Assembly (NCBI GenBank): GCA_036653715.1
Contig: JAVVTL010000032.1
Coordinates: forward strand, 1-18,320
From: Scatomorpha sp036653715
GTDB lineage: Bacteria; Bacillota; Clostridia; Oscillospirales; Oscillospiraceae
Length of the DNA stretch: 18,320 bases
Direction: 5' to 3'
The first letter of the stretch is position 1. Each line of letters starts with the position of its first letter. The notes below the pieces were generated by a model. The model saw only the letters and a program-made list of their open reading frames with translations. It was not told where the DNA came from and did no database searches. The position numbers and the translations under genes are program-made. Below, piece by piece: positions 1-6,688 of the stretch.

Positions 1-22
1 GGGAAATGGGAATAACATGGAA

Positions 23-59
23 TTAGGGTATCACTGTTTTTTAAACGGTGATACCCTAA
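23..59. repeat. Perfect 12-bp inverted repeat, possible weak terminator
   Basis: The arms at 23-34 and 48-59 are exact reverse complements (TTAGGGTATCAC / GTGATACCCTAA). Pairing can continue inward through a T-G wobble and four more pairs, giving a stem of about 17 bp with a tiny loop. It lies about 40 bp past the stop of the minus-strand gene ending at 99, where a terminator would be expected. Neither side carries a clear T tract, so termination is not certain. A regulatory or repetitive palindrome is the alternative. Confidence 0.5.
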
Positions 60-98
60 AAGCATTCTTATGAGTCCGCGCATTCGGCGGGGAGGGGT

Positions 99-386
99 TT
101 ATCGCTGGGAGAGGGCGCGGTCGAGCCAGATGGAGGCGACGTCCATTGCGGCGTAGAGGCTGTCCTTCTCGCTCTTTTTGACCACGCGGTCGCGGGACTT
201 CATGTCCTGGGCGGTGAACTGGAGCTGGACGGAGACCTTGGTGGCGACGTCCATATCTTCAATCTTTTTCGTCTCGAGTATTTGCATCATGATGATGTAT
301 TTATCCGCCATGCTGCCGAAATAGAGGATGTTGTCCTTTCGGCGCAGGGGGTGACCCTTGTATTCAAGCTCGCTTCTGTCTGCCAT
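99..386 (-). CDS. Conserved small hypothetical protein (95 aa)
   Basis: I do not recognise a named family with certainty. The product is a soluble-looking 95-residue protein starting MADRSELEYKG, with no signal peptide, membrane segment or cysteine. An RRKDN motif is followed by a helix-like stretch around residues 24-50, and an acidic/basic C-terminal half ends in DRALSQR. The ATG at 386 is chosen over the upstream in-frame start at 419 because GGAGGTC lies 10 nt before it, and because the start at 419 would fall within the promoter/dyad region. A near-consensus promoter (420-448) sits directly upstream, so it is probably transcribed on its own as well as by any read-through from the penicillin-binding protein gene. 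Existence as a gene is well supported; the function is unknown. Confidence 0.8.
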   Translation of the reverse strand: MADRSELEYKGHPLRRKDNILYFGSMADKYIIMMQILETKKIEDMDVATKVSVQLQFTAQDMKSRDRVVKKSEKDSLYAAMDVASIWLDRALSQR

Positions 387-410
387 ATATGATAGACCTC
401 CAATAATTTT

Positions 411-428
411 TGTTACCAAATTGTAACA
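411..428. promoter_or_regulatory. 18-bp dyad over the -10 region, candidate operator
   Basis: TGTTAC and GTAACA (411-416 and 423-428) are perfect reverse complements around a 6-bp centre. The dyad covers the -10 hexamer (420-425) and the start-site region of the minus-strand promoter for the 95-aa gene. That placement suits a repressor site. Binding is inferred only from symmetry and position. Confidence 0.4.
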
Positions 429-448
429 CGCCTGTGCGGGTATGTCAA
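420..448 (-). promoter_or_regulatory. Sigma-A-type promoter for the 95-aa gene
   Basis: On the minus strand TTGACA (448 to 443) is followed by a 17-nt spacer and TACAAT (425 to 420), close to the ideal vegetative promoter. The predicted start is near 413, about 27 nt before the start codon at 386 and upstream of its GGAGGTC ribosome binding site. Confidence 0.8.
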
Positions 449-462
449 CCTGCCGCGGGATT

Positions 463-2610
463 TTAATAGACCGGCTCTGCGGCGGCGGGAGTATCGGTAA
501 CTGCGGGGGTGGGCGGAGGTGACTGAATCGGTGTCGCCGCGGGGGTTTGAGCGGGGGTTGGCGACGGGCTGGGCGAGGGGTGCTCCTGCTCCTCCAATTC
601 CTCCGTCAGGTCGCCGAAAATTTGGGTGTCGGAGCCGTAGGCGGGGGTCGGGAAGCCCTTGTCGGGCAGGCCGTTGTGCAGGGGCTGCATGACCTTCTTC
701 CAGATTTGCGTGGCGGGGTTGCCGTAGAAGTACATGGGGGCGTTGGTGTCGTAGCCGGTCCAGACCGAGGCGACGTAATAGGGGGTCATGCCCACAAACC
801 AACGGTTCCAGTTATCGGAGGAGGTGCCCGTTTTGCCGGCGACGGACATGCCGGGGAAGGCGGATTCCGAACCCGTGCCGTAGGTGGCGGCGTCCTTGAG
901 CATGCTGAGGATGCTGTAGGCGGTGTTCGCCTTCCATGCGACGTGCGTCTGCGGGGGATTATCGAGCACCATGTTGCCGTTGCGGTCCTTGACATATTCG
1001 TAGGTGCGGGATTTGGTAAAGACGCCGTCGTTCACAAAGGCGCAGTACGCCTGACACATCTCGCGCGGGGTGGCGCCGTGGGTAAGCTCGCCGAGGGAGA
1101 GGGGGGCGTAGTTGCGGTCGTCCTCCACAAGGGTGGTGAAGCCGAGCTTGTCGGTGAGGTATTGGTAGGAGGCGCTCACGCCGAGCTTATCGAGGATTTG
1201 CGCGGAGACGGTGTTTATGGAGGATATGAGCGCCTGGCGGACGGTGATTATGCCGCGGTTTCCGCCGCCGGAGTTGCGGGGATACCACCATGTGCCGGCA
1301 AGCTCAATATCGGGGTCGTCGTTCACGAGGGTGTTTGGGGTGATGAGGTTATATTCGAGCGCCGGGCCGTAGACGGCGAGCGGCTTTAGGGAGGAGCCGG
1401 GCGGGCGCTGGGAATTTATGCGGTTAAGGACGAAGTTTGCGGTCTTTTCGCCCACTCCGCCGGAGAGCGCGAGGACGGCGCCGGTGTGCGGGTCCATGAC
1501 GACCATGGCGGACTGGAGCTGCTGGTTTGAGGAGCGATAGGATTGCGGAAGATTCGCAAGGTTTTCGTAGGTGCCGTCAACGTATGCCTGAACGTCGGGT
1601 CTGTAGCAGGAATAGATGCGGTAGCCGCCGGAATAGAGGAGATGTGTGGCGGCCTCCTCGCCGATGCCCTTGCGGGACATGAGGTCGTTCAGCACGTCGT
1701 TTATGACGGTTTCCTCGTAGTAGCTGTAGATTTCCTGAGAATATTCCTCGCCCTCGGAGCGGACGGGGACAAGCTTTTCGGCGAGCGCGGAGGTATATTC
1801 GTCGTAGCCGATGTAGCCCTGCTCGTACATGACGCGCAGGACGGTCTGCTGGCGGTCGGTGTTGTTTTTGACGCTCACGAAGGGGTCGTATTTTGAGGGG
1901 TTGTTGGTGATGGCGACGATGCTTGCGCATTCCGCCAGCGACAGCTCGGAGAGTTCTTTGTTGTAGTAGGTCTTGGCGGCGGTATAGACGCCGTAGCAGC
2001 CCTCGCCGAAATACACGGCGTTTAGGTACCATTCGATGATGTCCTGCTTGCTGTATTTCTTTTCAAATTCGAGCGCCTGAAAAATCTCGAGCAGCTTGCG
2101 CTGGACGGTGGGCTCGTCGTTCCCGGTGAGGTTTTTGATGAGCTGCTGGGTGATGGTGGAGCCGCCGAAGTCGTTTCGCATGGCGACGAACATGGTGGCG
2201 AAGGCACCGACCGTGCGGTACCAGTCCACGCCCTTGTGTTTATAGAAGCGCTGGTCCTCGATGGCGACGAGGGCATGCTCCATGTTTTTCGGAATCTGTT
2301 CGTAGTCCACCCAGACGCGCTTGCCTTCCTTGCTTGCGAGGGTGACAAGCTCCTGCCACTGCTCGTCCTTGTCCTGATAGAGGATGACGCTCGACTGCGA
2401 AAGGGTAAAGTCCGAGAGGGAGACGTCAAGGTCCTTTGAGAGGCAGGTCTTGACATAGAAAGCGAACACACAGGTAAAAAGAAGGCCTGTGGTGATGAAT
2501 ATGAGGAAAATTGTGAGCAGGGTTTTGAAAATCGCACCAAAGACACCGGACACGGTGCCTGCCGTGGCGTTCGCCGCCCGCATGGCTTTGCTTTGTTTTT
2601 TGGATCTCAT
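463..2610 (-). CDS. Class A penicillin-binding protein (PBP1A-type glycosyltransferase/transpeptidase)
   Basis: A bifunctional peptidoglycan synthase of 715 aa that polymerises glycan strands from lipid II and cross-links stem peptides outside the membrane. A basic cytoplasmic tail (residues 1-12) precedes one membrane segment (about 19-53). The GT51 domain shows EDQRF (118-122, catalytic Glu118), GGSTITQQLIKNL (149-161) and the WYLNAVYFG region (194-202). The transpeptidase domain shows SSLK (406-409, nucleophile Ser406), SIN (464-466) and KTGT (593-596), all intact. A Pro/Thr/Ser-rich tail fills 675-715. The ATG at 2610 is preferred because GGAGGTG precedes it by 12 nt; the ORF extends 18 codons upstream without support. 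An extended -10 (TGTTATACT near 2650-2661, minus) may drive it. It is divergent from the BofC-like gene. Length and domain order are normal for the family. Confidence 0.97.
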   Translation of the reverse strand: MRSKKQSKAMRAANATAGTVSGVFGAIFKTLLTIFLIFITTGLLFTCVFAFYVKTCLSKDLDVSLSDFTLSQSSVILYQDKDEQWQELVTLASKEGKRVWVDYEQIPKNMEHALVAIEDQRFYKHKGVDWYRTVGAFATMFVAMRNDFGGSTITQQLIKNLTGNDEPTVQRKLLEIFQALEFEKKYSKQDIIEWYLNAVYFGEGCYGVYTAAKTYYNKELSELSLAECASIVAITNNPSKYDPFVSVKNNTDRQQTVLRVMYEQGYIGYDEYTSALAEKLVPVRSEGEEYSQEIYSYYEETVINDVLNDLMSRKGIGEEAATHLLYSGGYRIYSCYRPDVQAYVDGTYENLANLPQSYRSSNQQLQSAMVVMDPHTGAVLALSGGVGEKTANFVLNRINSQRPPGSSLKPLAVYGPALEYNLITPNTLVNDDPDIELAGTWWYPRNSGGGNRGIITVRQALISSINTVSAQILDKLGVSASYQYLTDKLGFTTLVEDDRNYAPLSLGELTHGATPREMCQAYCAFVNDGVFTKSRTYEYVKDRNGNMVLDNPPQTHVAWKANTAYSILSMLKDAATYGTGSESAFPGMSVAGKTGTSSDNWNRWFVGMTPYYVASVWTGYDTNAPMYFYGNPATQIWKKVMQPLHNGLPDKGFPTPAYGSDTQIFGDLTEELEEQEHPSPSPSPTPAQTPAATPIQSPPPTPAVTDTPAAAEPVY

Positions 2611-2687
2611 CGGTGTTTTCGCACCTCCGTACAGCGGTAATACTAACGTATGAGTATAACACATTCTGTCAAATATGAGTAGTGGGA

Positions 2688-2715
2688 TTGAAAATTTTTG
2701 CGGCAGGACTATTAT
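2688..2715 (+). promoter_or_regulatory. Candidate promoter for the BofC-like gene
   Basis: TTGAAA (2688-2693), a 16-nt spacer and TATTAT (2710-2715) lie about 40 bp before the start at 2757, in the divergent intergenic region. The match to the sigma-A consensus is good. A sporulation sigma cannot be excluded from sequence alone. Confidence 0.55.
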
Positions 2716-2756
2716 TCCCCAAAATGTGGAATAATTCCCGCAAAGGAAGTGATGGC

Positions 2757-3098
2757 ATGAAGCTGTATGTTAAAGGGGCGCTGCTTGCGGCGCTGTCACT
2801 CGGCGCTGCCGTCTCCGCCTATAAGGCGGTGGGCGGGATAAGGGAGCGCGAGGTCGAGGAGAAGCGGCCGGTCTATACCTATGAATGGAGCTGTGACCCG
2901 GACGAGGCCGCCTTTGTGCTCAGGGAATACGACGGGCATGTCGGCGTATTTGATTCAAACGCGGCAAAAAGCCCCGTGACGGTCACGGATATTGAGCTTG
3001 ACTGCCTGCGCCGCGCCGACAGAGATATGCTCACCGCCGGCATCGCCGTCGCCGACAGAGCGGAGCTGCTGACGCTGCTCGAGGACCTCGGCTCATAA
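2757..3098 (+). CDS. Small membrane-anchored BofC C-terminal-domain-like protein
   Basis: A 113-aa protein with an N-terminal hydrophobic segment (about residues 6-22) that acts as an anchor or uncleaved signal, placing the rest outside the membrane. The remainder, from about residue 38, follows a pattern I associate with BofC C-terminal-domain proteins of Clostridia: LREYDGHVGVFD, then VTDIELDCLRRAD, then a closing LLTLLEDLGS. BofC in Bacillus restrains SpoIVB signalling in the forespore; members in Clostridia are mostly uncharacterised, so a sporulation role is only suggested. The ATG at 2757 is chosen over an in-frame start at 2682 because AAAGGAAG precedes it and the hydrophobic segment then sits at the N-terminus. 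The DUF1292 gene follows 88 bp downstream in the same direction. Confidence 0.7.
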   Translation: MKLYVKGALLAALSLGAAVSAYKAVGGIREREVEEKRPVYTYEWSCDPDEAAFVLREYDGHVGVFDSNAAKSPVTVTDIELDCLRRADRDMLTAGIAVADRAELLTLLEDLGS

Positions 3099-3125
3099 TT
3101 TTTCAAAAACGGATGCAATTGCCGA

Positions 3126-3154
3126 TTGCTTTATCCCGCGTCTTGGGTTAAGAT
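3126..3154 (+). promoter_or_regulatory. Weak candidate promoter for the DUF1292 gene
   Basis: TTGCTT (3126-3131), a 17-nt spacer and TAAGAT (3149-3154) sit about 30 bp ahead of the start at 3187. Each hexamer matches only part of the consensus, so this is tentative. Confidence 0.3.
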
Positions 3155-3186
3155 GTAGGTACTGAAAGATACAGGAGGAATCTCCG

Positions 3187-3513
3187 ATGGATGAAGATTT
3201 CGGCAGCAATTTTGTTACAATAGAAGACGAGGACGGCAACGAGTTCGAGCTTGAACAGATATCCACCCTCGAATACAACGGTGTGGAATATACCGCCTTC
3301 CTGCCCGCCGACATGGAGGAGGACAACCCCGACTTCGGCTACATCATCCTCAAAATCACAGAGGAAAACGGCGAGGAGCTGTTTTCGTCCGTGGACGACG
3401 AGGACGAGCTTGTCGCGGTCTACAACCTCTTTATGGAAAGCCTTTTCGACGACGAAGACGAAGAGGACGACGAAGCAGAGGCTGAAGAAGAAGACGAAAA
3501 GAAAGACGAATAA
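3187..3513 (+). CDS. DUF1292 family protein (YrzB/UPF0473-like)
   Basis: A 108-aa acidic cytosolic protein. Residues 9-80 carry the DUF1292 pattern: FVTIEDEDGNEFELEQIST, then YTAFLPAD, then GYIILKITEENGEELF, then a DEDELVAVYNLF-type ending. The last 20 or so residues are almost all Asp and Glu with a final KKDE, a low-complexity tail typical of the family. The ATG at 3187 follows AGGAGGAA with good spacing. In many Bacillota, members of this family lie near the Holliday-junction resolvase RuvX gene; that partner is absent here. No biochemical function is established for the family. The 6S RNA gene starts within about 30 bp of its stop. Confidence 0.9.
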   Translation: MDEDFGSNFVTIEDEDGNEFELEQISTLEYNGVEYTAFLPADMEEDNPDFGYIILKITEENGEELFSSVDDEDELVAVYNLFMESLFDDEDEEDDEAEAEEEDEKKDE

Positions 3514-3541
3514 GTTTCTTGACGCCGCATAGAATTAATTA

Positions 3542-3725
3542 AATCCTGCCCTGTACGAGGGCTAAGGGCCCTTTTAAACCCACATTTTTTATTAGGGACG
3601 CCATATTCTGCCGCCTATCAGCAGGCCTCCCGGCGAGATCCGGACGTTGGAAGCGATGAAGCGGCAGAGAGGCGACCCACCTGCGGAATGCGTGCAGGTT
3701 ATAATCGGGCCCTCACGGCAGCGGC
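3542..3725 (+). ncRNA. ssrS: 6S RNA
   Basis: A 6S RNA binds the vegetative RNA polymerase holoenzyme by mimicking an open promoter. The sequence shows the three expected parts. The closing stem pairs CTGCC (3546-3550) with GGCAG (3717-3721), and GAGGGC (3557-3562) with GCCCTC (3709-3714). The large internal bubble runs over 3563-3606 on one side and 3669-3708 on the other, with a small hairpin on the 3' side (ACCTGC 3679-3684 / GCAGGT 3694-3699). The apical stem pairs TCTGCCGC (3607-3614) with GCGGCAGA (3661-3668). The AAACCCACAT and GCGACCCACCTG elements resemble those I recall from clostridial 6S RNAs. A TAGAAT -10 element (3530-3535) fits a start near 3542. A strong terminator follows at once. 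Exact ends are estimated. Confidence 0.88.
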
Positions 3726-3731
3726 GGGGAG

Positions 3732-3764
3732 GTCGGCGGAGCAATCCGCCGACTTTTATTTTTT
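3732..3764 (+). terminator. Intrinsic terminator of the 6S RNA gene
   Basis: A perfect 9-bp stem (3732-3740 with 3745-3753, GTCGGCGGA / TCCGCCGAC) with a GCAA tetraloop is followed by TTTTATTTTTT (3754-3764). This is a textbook rho-independent terminator immediately 3' of the 6S closing stem. Confidence 0.92.
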
Positions 3765-3779
3765 CCCCGCGACGACGGC

Positions 3780-3879
3780 NNNNNNNNNNNNNNNNNNNNN
3801 NNNNNNNNNNNNNNNNNNNNNNNNNNNNNNNNNNNNNNNNNNNNNNNNNNNNNNNNNNNNNNNNNNNNNNNNNNNNNNN
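3780..3879. other. Assembly gap (100 N)
   Basis: Exactly 100 N, the usual placeholder for a scaffold gap of unknown size. It falls between the 6S terminator and the first phage-like gene, so the true left edge of the phage-like block, its promoter and any regulatory or integration genes may be hidden. ORFs drawn across it are not real. Confidence 0.98.
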
Positions 3880-3948
3880 TTTTTTTGTTGCATACAAACG
3901 TACAACTTCCGGGGCGGGGCGGGGTATAGGTGGAGAGGCGGGTGTGAT

Positions 3949-4257
3949 ATGGACGGCGAACTGACGAGAAACGAGCTGACCCTGAAGATTGCGGAGCTGG
4001 CATTTGCCGAGCCGGGCGACGCGGTGCGGCTGGCGCTCGCGCCGGAGACGGAGACGGCGGGACTTGACCTGCGGCTGGTGTCCGAAATCAAGCGGGACAA
4101 AAACGGCGCGCTCGAGCTGCGGCTTATGGACAGGCAGAAGCTCATAGAGCTTTTGCTCGAGCTTACGCTGCCCGAGGAGAGCCAAGGCTCGGAGAATCTT
4201 TACACGGCAATAGACAGCGCGGCAAAGGCGCTGAAGGAGACGCCCGATGCGCTTTGA
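3949..4257 (+). CDS. Putative terminase small subunit-like phage protein
   Basis: A 102-aa charged, helical protein directly upstream of, and overlapping by 11 bp, the large terminase gene. This is the position of the small subunit, which recognises DNA for packaging. The C-terminal half contains a VSEIKRDKNGALELRLMDR segment followed by a hydrophobic LIELLLEL helix, reminiscent of the end of small terminases where a KLADKLKALELL-type helix occurs. An N-terminal helix-turn-helix is not obvious, so the assignment leans on position. The ATG at 3949 follows GGAGAGG by 10 nt; the longer frame through the N run is artificial. It may be a packaging accessory protein instead. Confidence 0.6.
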   Translation: MDGELTRNELTLKIAELAFAEPGDAVRLALAPETETAGLDLRLVSEIKRDKNGALELRLMDRQKLIELLLELTLPEESQGSENLYTAIDSAAKALKETPDAL

Positions 4258-5491
4258 AACCTTTTCCCGTTCCCAACTGACCGCACTCGCGTGGTGGAGC
4301 GATAATTCGCCCTACAGGGACATGGATGCCATCATCTGCGACGGCGCGGTAAGAAGCGGGAAAACCCTCTGCACCGGACTCTCCTTCGTCTGCTGGGCCA
4401 TGCGCCGCTTCGACGGTATGCGCTTCGGCCTCTGCGGCAAGACGATAATCTCGCTGCGGCGAAACGTCGTCTCCGAGCTGCTGCCGATTTTGGAGGAGCT
4501 GGGCTTTTCCTGCGAGGACAGGCTCTCGAAAAACCTTGTGGAGATTAGCTTCAACGGCCGCAAAAACACCTTCTACCTCTTTGGCGGCAGGGACGAGGGC
4601 AGCTCGGCGCATATCCAGGGCGTGACCTTCGCCGGCGTCCTCATGGACGAGGTGGCGCTCATGCCGCGCAGCTTCGTCGAGCAGGCCTGCGCCCGCTGCT
4701 CGGTCGAGGGCTCGAAGCTGTGGTTTTCCTGCAACCCGGAGGGGCCTTATCACTGGTTCTATACCGAATGGATTCAAAAGGCGGAGGAGAAAAACGCCCT
4801 CTATGTCCGCTTTCGGCTGGAGGACAACCCCTCGCTCTCGCGAGAGGTCGTCGCCCGCTATATGCGGATGTACTCCGGCGCCTTTTATCGTCGGTTTGTG
4901 CTCGGTGAATGGGTCGCCTCCGAGGGGCTGGTCTACGACTTCTTCGGGGAGGAATGCATCCGCGAGCCGCCCGAGGGGGAGGCGGAGGAATACGCCGTCT
5001 CCTGCGACTACGGCACGGCAAACCCCGCGTCCTTCGGGCTTTGGGGCGGCTGGGGCGGGGTCTGGTATCGGCTCCGCGAGGTCTATTGGGACTCGCGCCG
5101 CGAGAAACGGCAGAAAACCGATGCGGAATACGTCCGCGACCTCCTCACGCTGCTCGGGGGGAAAAGCCCGCGCTTCGTCGCGGTTGACCCCTCGGCGGCA
5201 AGCTTTATCGAGGCGCTGCGCCGCGAGGGACTGCCCGTGCGTCGGGCGGACAACGACGTGTTGGCGGGCATACGCAAAACCGCCGACCTGCTGCGGGAGG
5301 GCAGGCTTGTCATCTGCCCCGCCTGCGCCGACGCGATACGGGAATTCTCGCTCTATCGCTGGAACGCCGGCGACTCCGGGCGCGACGCGCCGATAAAGCG
5401 CGACGACCACGCCATGGACGACATCCGCTATTTCGCCATGGCAATCTCCGAGCGGCGGGAGCACTTCGCCGCCACCTTCGTCGAGCGCTGA
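4247..5491 (+). CDS. Phage terminase large subunit (PBSX-type)
   Basis: The ATP-driven DNA-packaging motor and nuclease, 414 aa. The ATPase half shows a Walker A motif GAVRSGKT (33-40), a Walker B GVLMDE (130-135) with catalytic Glu135, and a coupling motif SCNP (161-164). The nuclease half shows the expected acidic residues: Asp254 in SCDYGTANP, Asp314 in VAVDPS, and Asp391/392 in DDHAMDDIRYF. All key residues are present, and length is usual for the compact PBSX/terminase_6 group. It overlaps the small-subunit-like gene and is followed 42 bp later by the portal gene, the normal packaging module order. An intact motor argues that the locus still packages, or recently packaged, DNA. Confidence 0.96.
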   Translation: MRFETFSRSQLTALAWWSDNSPYRDMDAIICDGAVRSGKTLCTGLSFVCWAMRRFDGMRFGLCGKTIISLRRNVVSELLPILEELGFSCEDRLSKNLVEISFNGRKNTFYLFGGRDEGSSAHIQGVTFAGVLMDEVALMPRSFVEQACARCSVEGSKLWFSCNPEGPYHWFYTEWIQKAEEKNALYVRFRLEDNPSLSREVVARYMRMYSGAFYRRFVLGEWVASEGLVYDFFGEECIREPPEGEAEEYAVSCDYGTANPASFGLWGGWGGVWYRLREVYWDSRREKRQKTDAEYVRDLLTLLGGKSPRFVAVDPSAASFIEALRREGLPVRRADNDVLAGIRKTADLLREGRLVICPACADAIREFSLYRWNAGDSGRDAPIKRDDHAMDDIRYFAMAISERREHFAATFVER

Positions 5492-5533
5492 CGCGCGGCG
5501 GCGGCAAAAAATCTATCCAACTGGAGGAATTTA

Positions 5534-6688
5534 ATGTCTGTATTCAAAAAGACCCGGGCGGAGCCGGCGCGCGCGGTACAGCTTCGCGGTCAGGAGCGGC
5601 ACCCCTTCGGCGTATTTGACAGCTACGTCCCGCTCGGCGGCGGGGAGCTGCGGCTCTACCGCTCCATCCGCGAGGCGGTGCCCGTCATCGACGCCGCAAT
5701 CATGAAGGTCATCCGACTTGCGGGCGGCTTTCACATCGTCTGCTCCGACAAGGGCGCGGAGGCGCTGCTGAACGAATTTATCCGCACCGTGCCCGTCGGC
5801 AGGGGACAGCGGGGGCTGGGCGCGTTTCTTGACCAGTACCTCGACTCGATGCTGACCTGCGGGCGAGCCGTGGGTGAAATCGTCACCCGCGGCAACCGCG
5901 ACATCGCCGCCGTGCTCTGCGGCAACGTGGCGGACGTGCAGGTCAAGGAGGGCGCGACGCCGCTGGACTTCACTCTCTGCGGCTCGGACGAGCGCGGGGA
6001 GCTGCGCGAGCTGCCGTATCAGGAGCTTTTGCTCTTCACGCCCTATAACCCCGAGGCGGACTCGCCCTACGGCGTCTCTATGCTGAGGAGCATGCCCTTT
6101 CTCACGGACATACTGCTCAAAATCTACAACTGCATCGGCGTGAACTGGGAGCGGGCGGGCAACGTGCGCTTCGCCGTGACCTACAAGCCGCAGGGCGACG
6201 TGCTCGACAGAGCCTATGCCAAGGAGCGCGCCGAGCTAATCGCCTCCGAGTGGAGCGCCGCCATGCAATCCGGCAAAAACGGCGCTGTGCGCGACTTTGT
6301 CGCCGTCGGCGACGTGGACGTGCGCGTCATCGGCGCGGAGGGGCAGATACTCGATTCCGAGGTGCCTGTGCGGCAGATTTTGGAGCAGCTCATCTCAAGG
6401 ACGGGCATACCGCCCTTTATGCTGGGCCTGAACTGGTCCTCCACCGAGCGCATGAGCGCACAGCAGGCGGATTTGATGACGAGCGAGCTGGGCGCAATCC
6501 GCCGCACGCTCGAGCCTGTTTTGGAGCGCATCTGCTCGCTTTGGCTTGCGATGCACGGGCTGTTTTGCGATTTTGAGGTGGACTGGAATCCCATCAATCT
6601 GCAGGACGCCGTCGAGGAGGCAAAGGCCGCGCTCTACATAGCGCAGGCAGAAAAATTTGAGTTAGAGAAAGAAGGTGGAAAGGAATGA
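5534..6688 (+). CDS. Phage portal protein
   Basis: The 384-aa protein should form the dodecameric ring at the capsid vertex through which DNA enters and to which the tail attaches. Supporting signs are its place between terminase and protease, the SPYGVSMLR segment (177-185) preceding a long helical region, and a GIPPFMLGL motif (291-299) followed by an NWSSTERMSAQQAD helix typical of portal stem/wing regions. The C-terminus ends in a charged helix (ELEKEGGKE). The ATG at 5534 follows TGGAGGA with good spacing. The stop overlaps the next start by 4 bp, suggesting coupled translation. The length is slightly short compared with many portals but complete. Confidence 0.92.
   Translation: MSVFKKTRAEPARAVQLRGQERHPFGVFDSYVPLGGGELRLYRSIREAVPVIDAAIMKVIRLAGGFHIVCSDKGAEALLNEFIRTVPVGRGQRGLGAFLDQYLDSMLTCGRAVGEIVTRGNRDIAAVLCGNVADVQVKEGATPLDFTLCGSDERGELRELPYQELLLFTPYNPEADSPYGVSMLRSMPFLTDILLKIYNCIGVNWERAGNVRFAVTYKPQGDVLDRAYAKERAELIASEWSAAMQSGKNGAVRDFVAVGDVDVRVIGAEGQILDSEVPVRQILEQLISRTGIPPFMLGLNWSSTERMSAQQADLMTSELGAIRRTLEPVLERICSLWLAMHGLFCDFEVDWNPINLQDAVEEAKAALYIAQAEKFELEKEGGKE

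Noticed and set aside
547..1389. A 280-aa plus-strand ORF opposite the penicillin-binding protein gene
   Set aside because: It is a GC-rich shadow frame with Gly/Val repeats. The opposite strand has all the PBP motifs, and no ribosome binding site supports it.
3887..3906. An imperfect palindrome (GTTG...CAAC with TAC...GTA) just right of the gap, considered as an operator or attachment site
   Set aside because: The arms are short and bulged, no second copy is visible, and its left context is lost in the gap.
3592..4185. ORFs on both strands reading through the N run
   Set aside because: Their middle is 100 unknown bases, and their known parts overlap the 6S RNA, its terminator and the first phage gene. 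They are artefacts.
4163..5464. A 433-aa minus-strand ORF opposite the large terminase
   Set aside because: The terminase frame has intact Walker and nuclease motifs. The minus frame has no recognisable domain and reflects GC-rich codon bias.
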